Below, piece after piece: positions 62,590-64,000 of a stretch of 64,000 nt of DNA; position 1 is the stretch's first letter, and each line of letters begins with the position of its first letter. The notes under the pieces are model-generated. The model made no database searches. It was not told the origin of the DNA and saw only the letters and a list, made by a program, of their open reading frames with translations. A program made the position numbers and the translations under genes. This DNA is from Legionella sp. (GTDB lineage: Bacteria > Pseudomonadota > Gammaproteobacteria > Legionellales > Legionellaceae): contig JARLJQ010000037.1 of NCBI GenBank assembly GCA_031291115.1, positions 1 to 64,000 on the forward strand, read 5' to 3'.

Positions 62590-64000
62590 ATGAATGGTAA
62601 TGTATTACTTAACGTCTTTATTTTTCTTGCGGCGGCCAGCATCATGGTGCCGATTGCCAGCCGCTTTAAATTAGGCTCAGTTCTTGGCTATTTAATTGTA
62701 GGGATTCTCATTGGTCCTTTTGGTTTAAAATTAATTGGTAACGCGCAGCAAATCATGCATTTTGCAGAGTTTGGTGTGGTCATGATGTTATTTTTAATCG
62801 GCTTGGAATTAGAACCATCCATGCTGTGGAAATTAAGAAAACTCATTGTGGGCTTAGGTGGGTTGCAGGTTATTTTAACAACCAGCGCCTTGATTTGTAT
62901 AGGTCTGATGCTAGGTTATGATTGGCGTGCCACAGTAGCAATTAGTATGGCTTTAGCACTTTCATCTACAGCACTGGTCTTGCAAATGCTGCAAGAAAAA
63001 AATCTGCTTAAAACAGCCGAAGGTGAAGCTTCATTTGCCGTCCTACTGCTTCAAGATATTGCAGTAATCCCTATTCTTATTATTATTCCTTTGCTGGAGC
63101 TTAACGGTCATATTCAAATCAACATGCATGAAAATGCTTTTATGATTCAGCTGCCTAAATGGCTTCATGCCATTATGGTTGCCGGAGTTATTGGGTCGAT
63201 TATTTTCATAGGCAATTATCTGTCCCGGTATTTATTTTTTATCATTGCAAAAACCAATTTACGTGAAGTATTTACTGCTTTTTCACTAGCCTTAGTAGTA
63301 GGTATTACTTTATTAATGGAGTTTATCGGTGTTTCCCCGGCTTTAGGCGCGTTCATTTCTGGCGTGGTTTTGGCGAACTCGCAATACAAACACGCGATTG
63401 AAGCGGACATTCAGCCGTTTAAAGGGTTGTTATTGGGTCTATTTTTTATCTCTGTGGGCATGGGTATGGATTTCGCGCTCTTTTCCCAACAAAGCTCGAT
63501 GGTTCTTCTTGCAGTTTTTGCTTTAATGGCGGTAAAAGCGACTGTTTTAATAGTTTTAGGGCGCTTTTTTGATCTTACTAATTTCCAAGCTCTAGGTTTT
63601 GCCTTTGCCTTATCACAAGGTGGTGAGTTTGCCTTTGTTTTATTTCAATACGCTAATACAACCAAGGTAATAAGCCCTGAAACCACAGGCTTCTTTACTC
63701 TTGTAGTCGCCTTATCCATGCTTGCTACGCCCTTTTTAATGCTGCTGTACCACCGTGTTATTTTGCCCCGATTTTTAAGTGTGGTTCCAGAAAACCAATA
63801 CGATTCGATTAATGCAAAAAATGACATTATCCTTGCCGGTTATGGACGTTTTGGACAAATCATTGGTCGTTTACTCAGTGGTGAAAAAGTGAAAATTACT
63901 GTATTGGAAAACAATGCGGAACAAGTGGAGTTACTGCGTAAATTTGGTTATATAGGCTATTTTGGCGATGCCAGCAGATTAGATTTATTACAAAGCGCAG
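62590..64000 (+). CDS. KefB/KefC-type cation:proton antiporter (partial, runs off the window)
   Basis: The frame from ATG 62590 (MNGNVLLNVFIFLAAAS) is open for 470 codons to the window end. It has the CPA2 membrane domain of about 12 helices with 'GYLIVGILIGPFGLK', 'MLFLIGLELEPSMLW', 'LLLQDIAVIPIL' and 'GVSPALGAFISGVVLANS'. After residue 410 a TrkA-N (RCK) domain begins with the Rossmann motif 'DIILAGYGRFGQIIGRLL'. Glutathione-gated K+ efflux proteins have this order; a Na+ or other K+ antiporter of the same family is also possible. The C-terminus is missing. Confidence 0.88.
   Translation, partial: MNGNVLLNVFIFLAAASIMVPIASRFKLGSVLGYLIVGILIGPFGLKLIGNAQQIMHFAEFGVVMMLFLIGLELEPSMLWKLRKLIVGLGGLQVILTTSALICIGLMLGYDWRATVAISMALALSSTALVLQMLQEKNLLKTAEGEASFAVLLLQDIAVIPILIIIPLLELNGHIQINMHENAFMIQLPKWLHAIMVAGVIGSIIFIGNYLSRYLFFIIAKTNLREVFTAFSLALVVGITLLMEFIGVSPALGAFISGVVLANSQYKHAIEADIQPFKGLLLGLFFISVGMGMDFALFSQQSSMVLLAVFALMAVKATVLIVLGRFFDLTNFQALGFAFALSQGGEFAFVLFQYANTTKVISPETTGFFTLVVALSMLATPFLMLLYHRVILPRFLSVVPENQYDSINAKNDIILAGYGRFGQIIGRLLSGEKVKITVLENNAEQVELLRKFGYIGYFGDASRLDLLQSA

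Overview
The window looks like chromosomal DNA of a Legionella or close Legionellales relative. The pointers are an AT-rich genome, the gamma-proteobacterial order tig-clpP-clpX-lon-hup, a GspL/GspM pair of a type II secretion system, a KdoO-type Kdo hydroxylase, and several proteins built like Dot/Icm effectors. The species is not identifiable from the sequence alone.

Layout. 0-6 kb: a gene tail, an outer-membrane barrel protein, a frameshifted D-threonine aldolase-like gene, an effector-like membrane protein and ppiD. 6-7.2 kb: nested palindromic repeats, a TTGA microsatellite, and a tandem duplication of tRNA-Asp, tRNA-Val and the 3' end of the HU gene. 7.2-14.4 kb: hup, lon, clpX, clpP, tig and four tRNA genes. 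14.7-25.4 kb: an orphan tyrosine recombinase, an ABC-F protein, rnc-DUF4845-lepB-lepA, mltB, gspL, gspM and a frameshifted SPOR lipoprotein. 25.5-27.2 kb: dgt and three tRNA genes.

27.46-45.34 kb is the most remarkable part: 24 co-directional genes for a flagellar hook-basal body, in the order fliQ-fliR-flhB-flhA-flgF-flgG-flgA-flgH-flgI-flgB-flgC-fliE-fliF-(fliG-like)-fliH-fliI-fliJ-fliK-flgD-flgE-(fliM-like)-fliN-fliO-fliP. Almost every junction overlaps by 1-17 bases. The export gate, ATPase complex, MS ring, rod, P and L rings and hook are all encoded. No flagellin, filament cap, hook-filament junction protein, FlgJ, stator (MotA/B), FliL, chemotaxis protein or flagellar sigma factor is present. 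The parts that turn a flagellum are reduced: the FliG-position protein has only 145 residues, the FliM-like protein lacks the usual N-terminal CheY-binding motif, and FlgD and FlgH are short. I infer a compact secretion-type or hook-only flagellar apparatus rather than a swimming organelle, unless the missing parts lie elsewhere in the genome.

45.4-64 kb: a pair of paralogous hydrophobic proteins with acidic tails, a TPR protein, a four-gene MdtABC-type RND efflux operon, a Tn5/IS4-type transposase remnant, two candidate effectors (an F-box/ankyrin-like protein with an internal duplication and a GC-rich foreign-looking tail, and a CE-clan cysteine protease-like protein), kdoO, a YchJ-type SEC-C protein and the start of a KefB/C-type antiporter that runs off the window. 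Several families of palindromic MITE-like repeats are scattered through the window. One copy separates flgG from flgA, and another supplies the last codons of the efflux outer-membrane gene.
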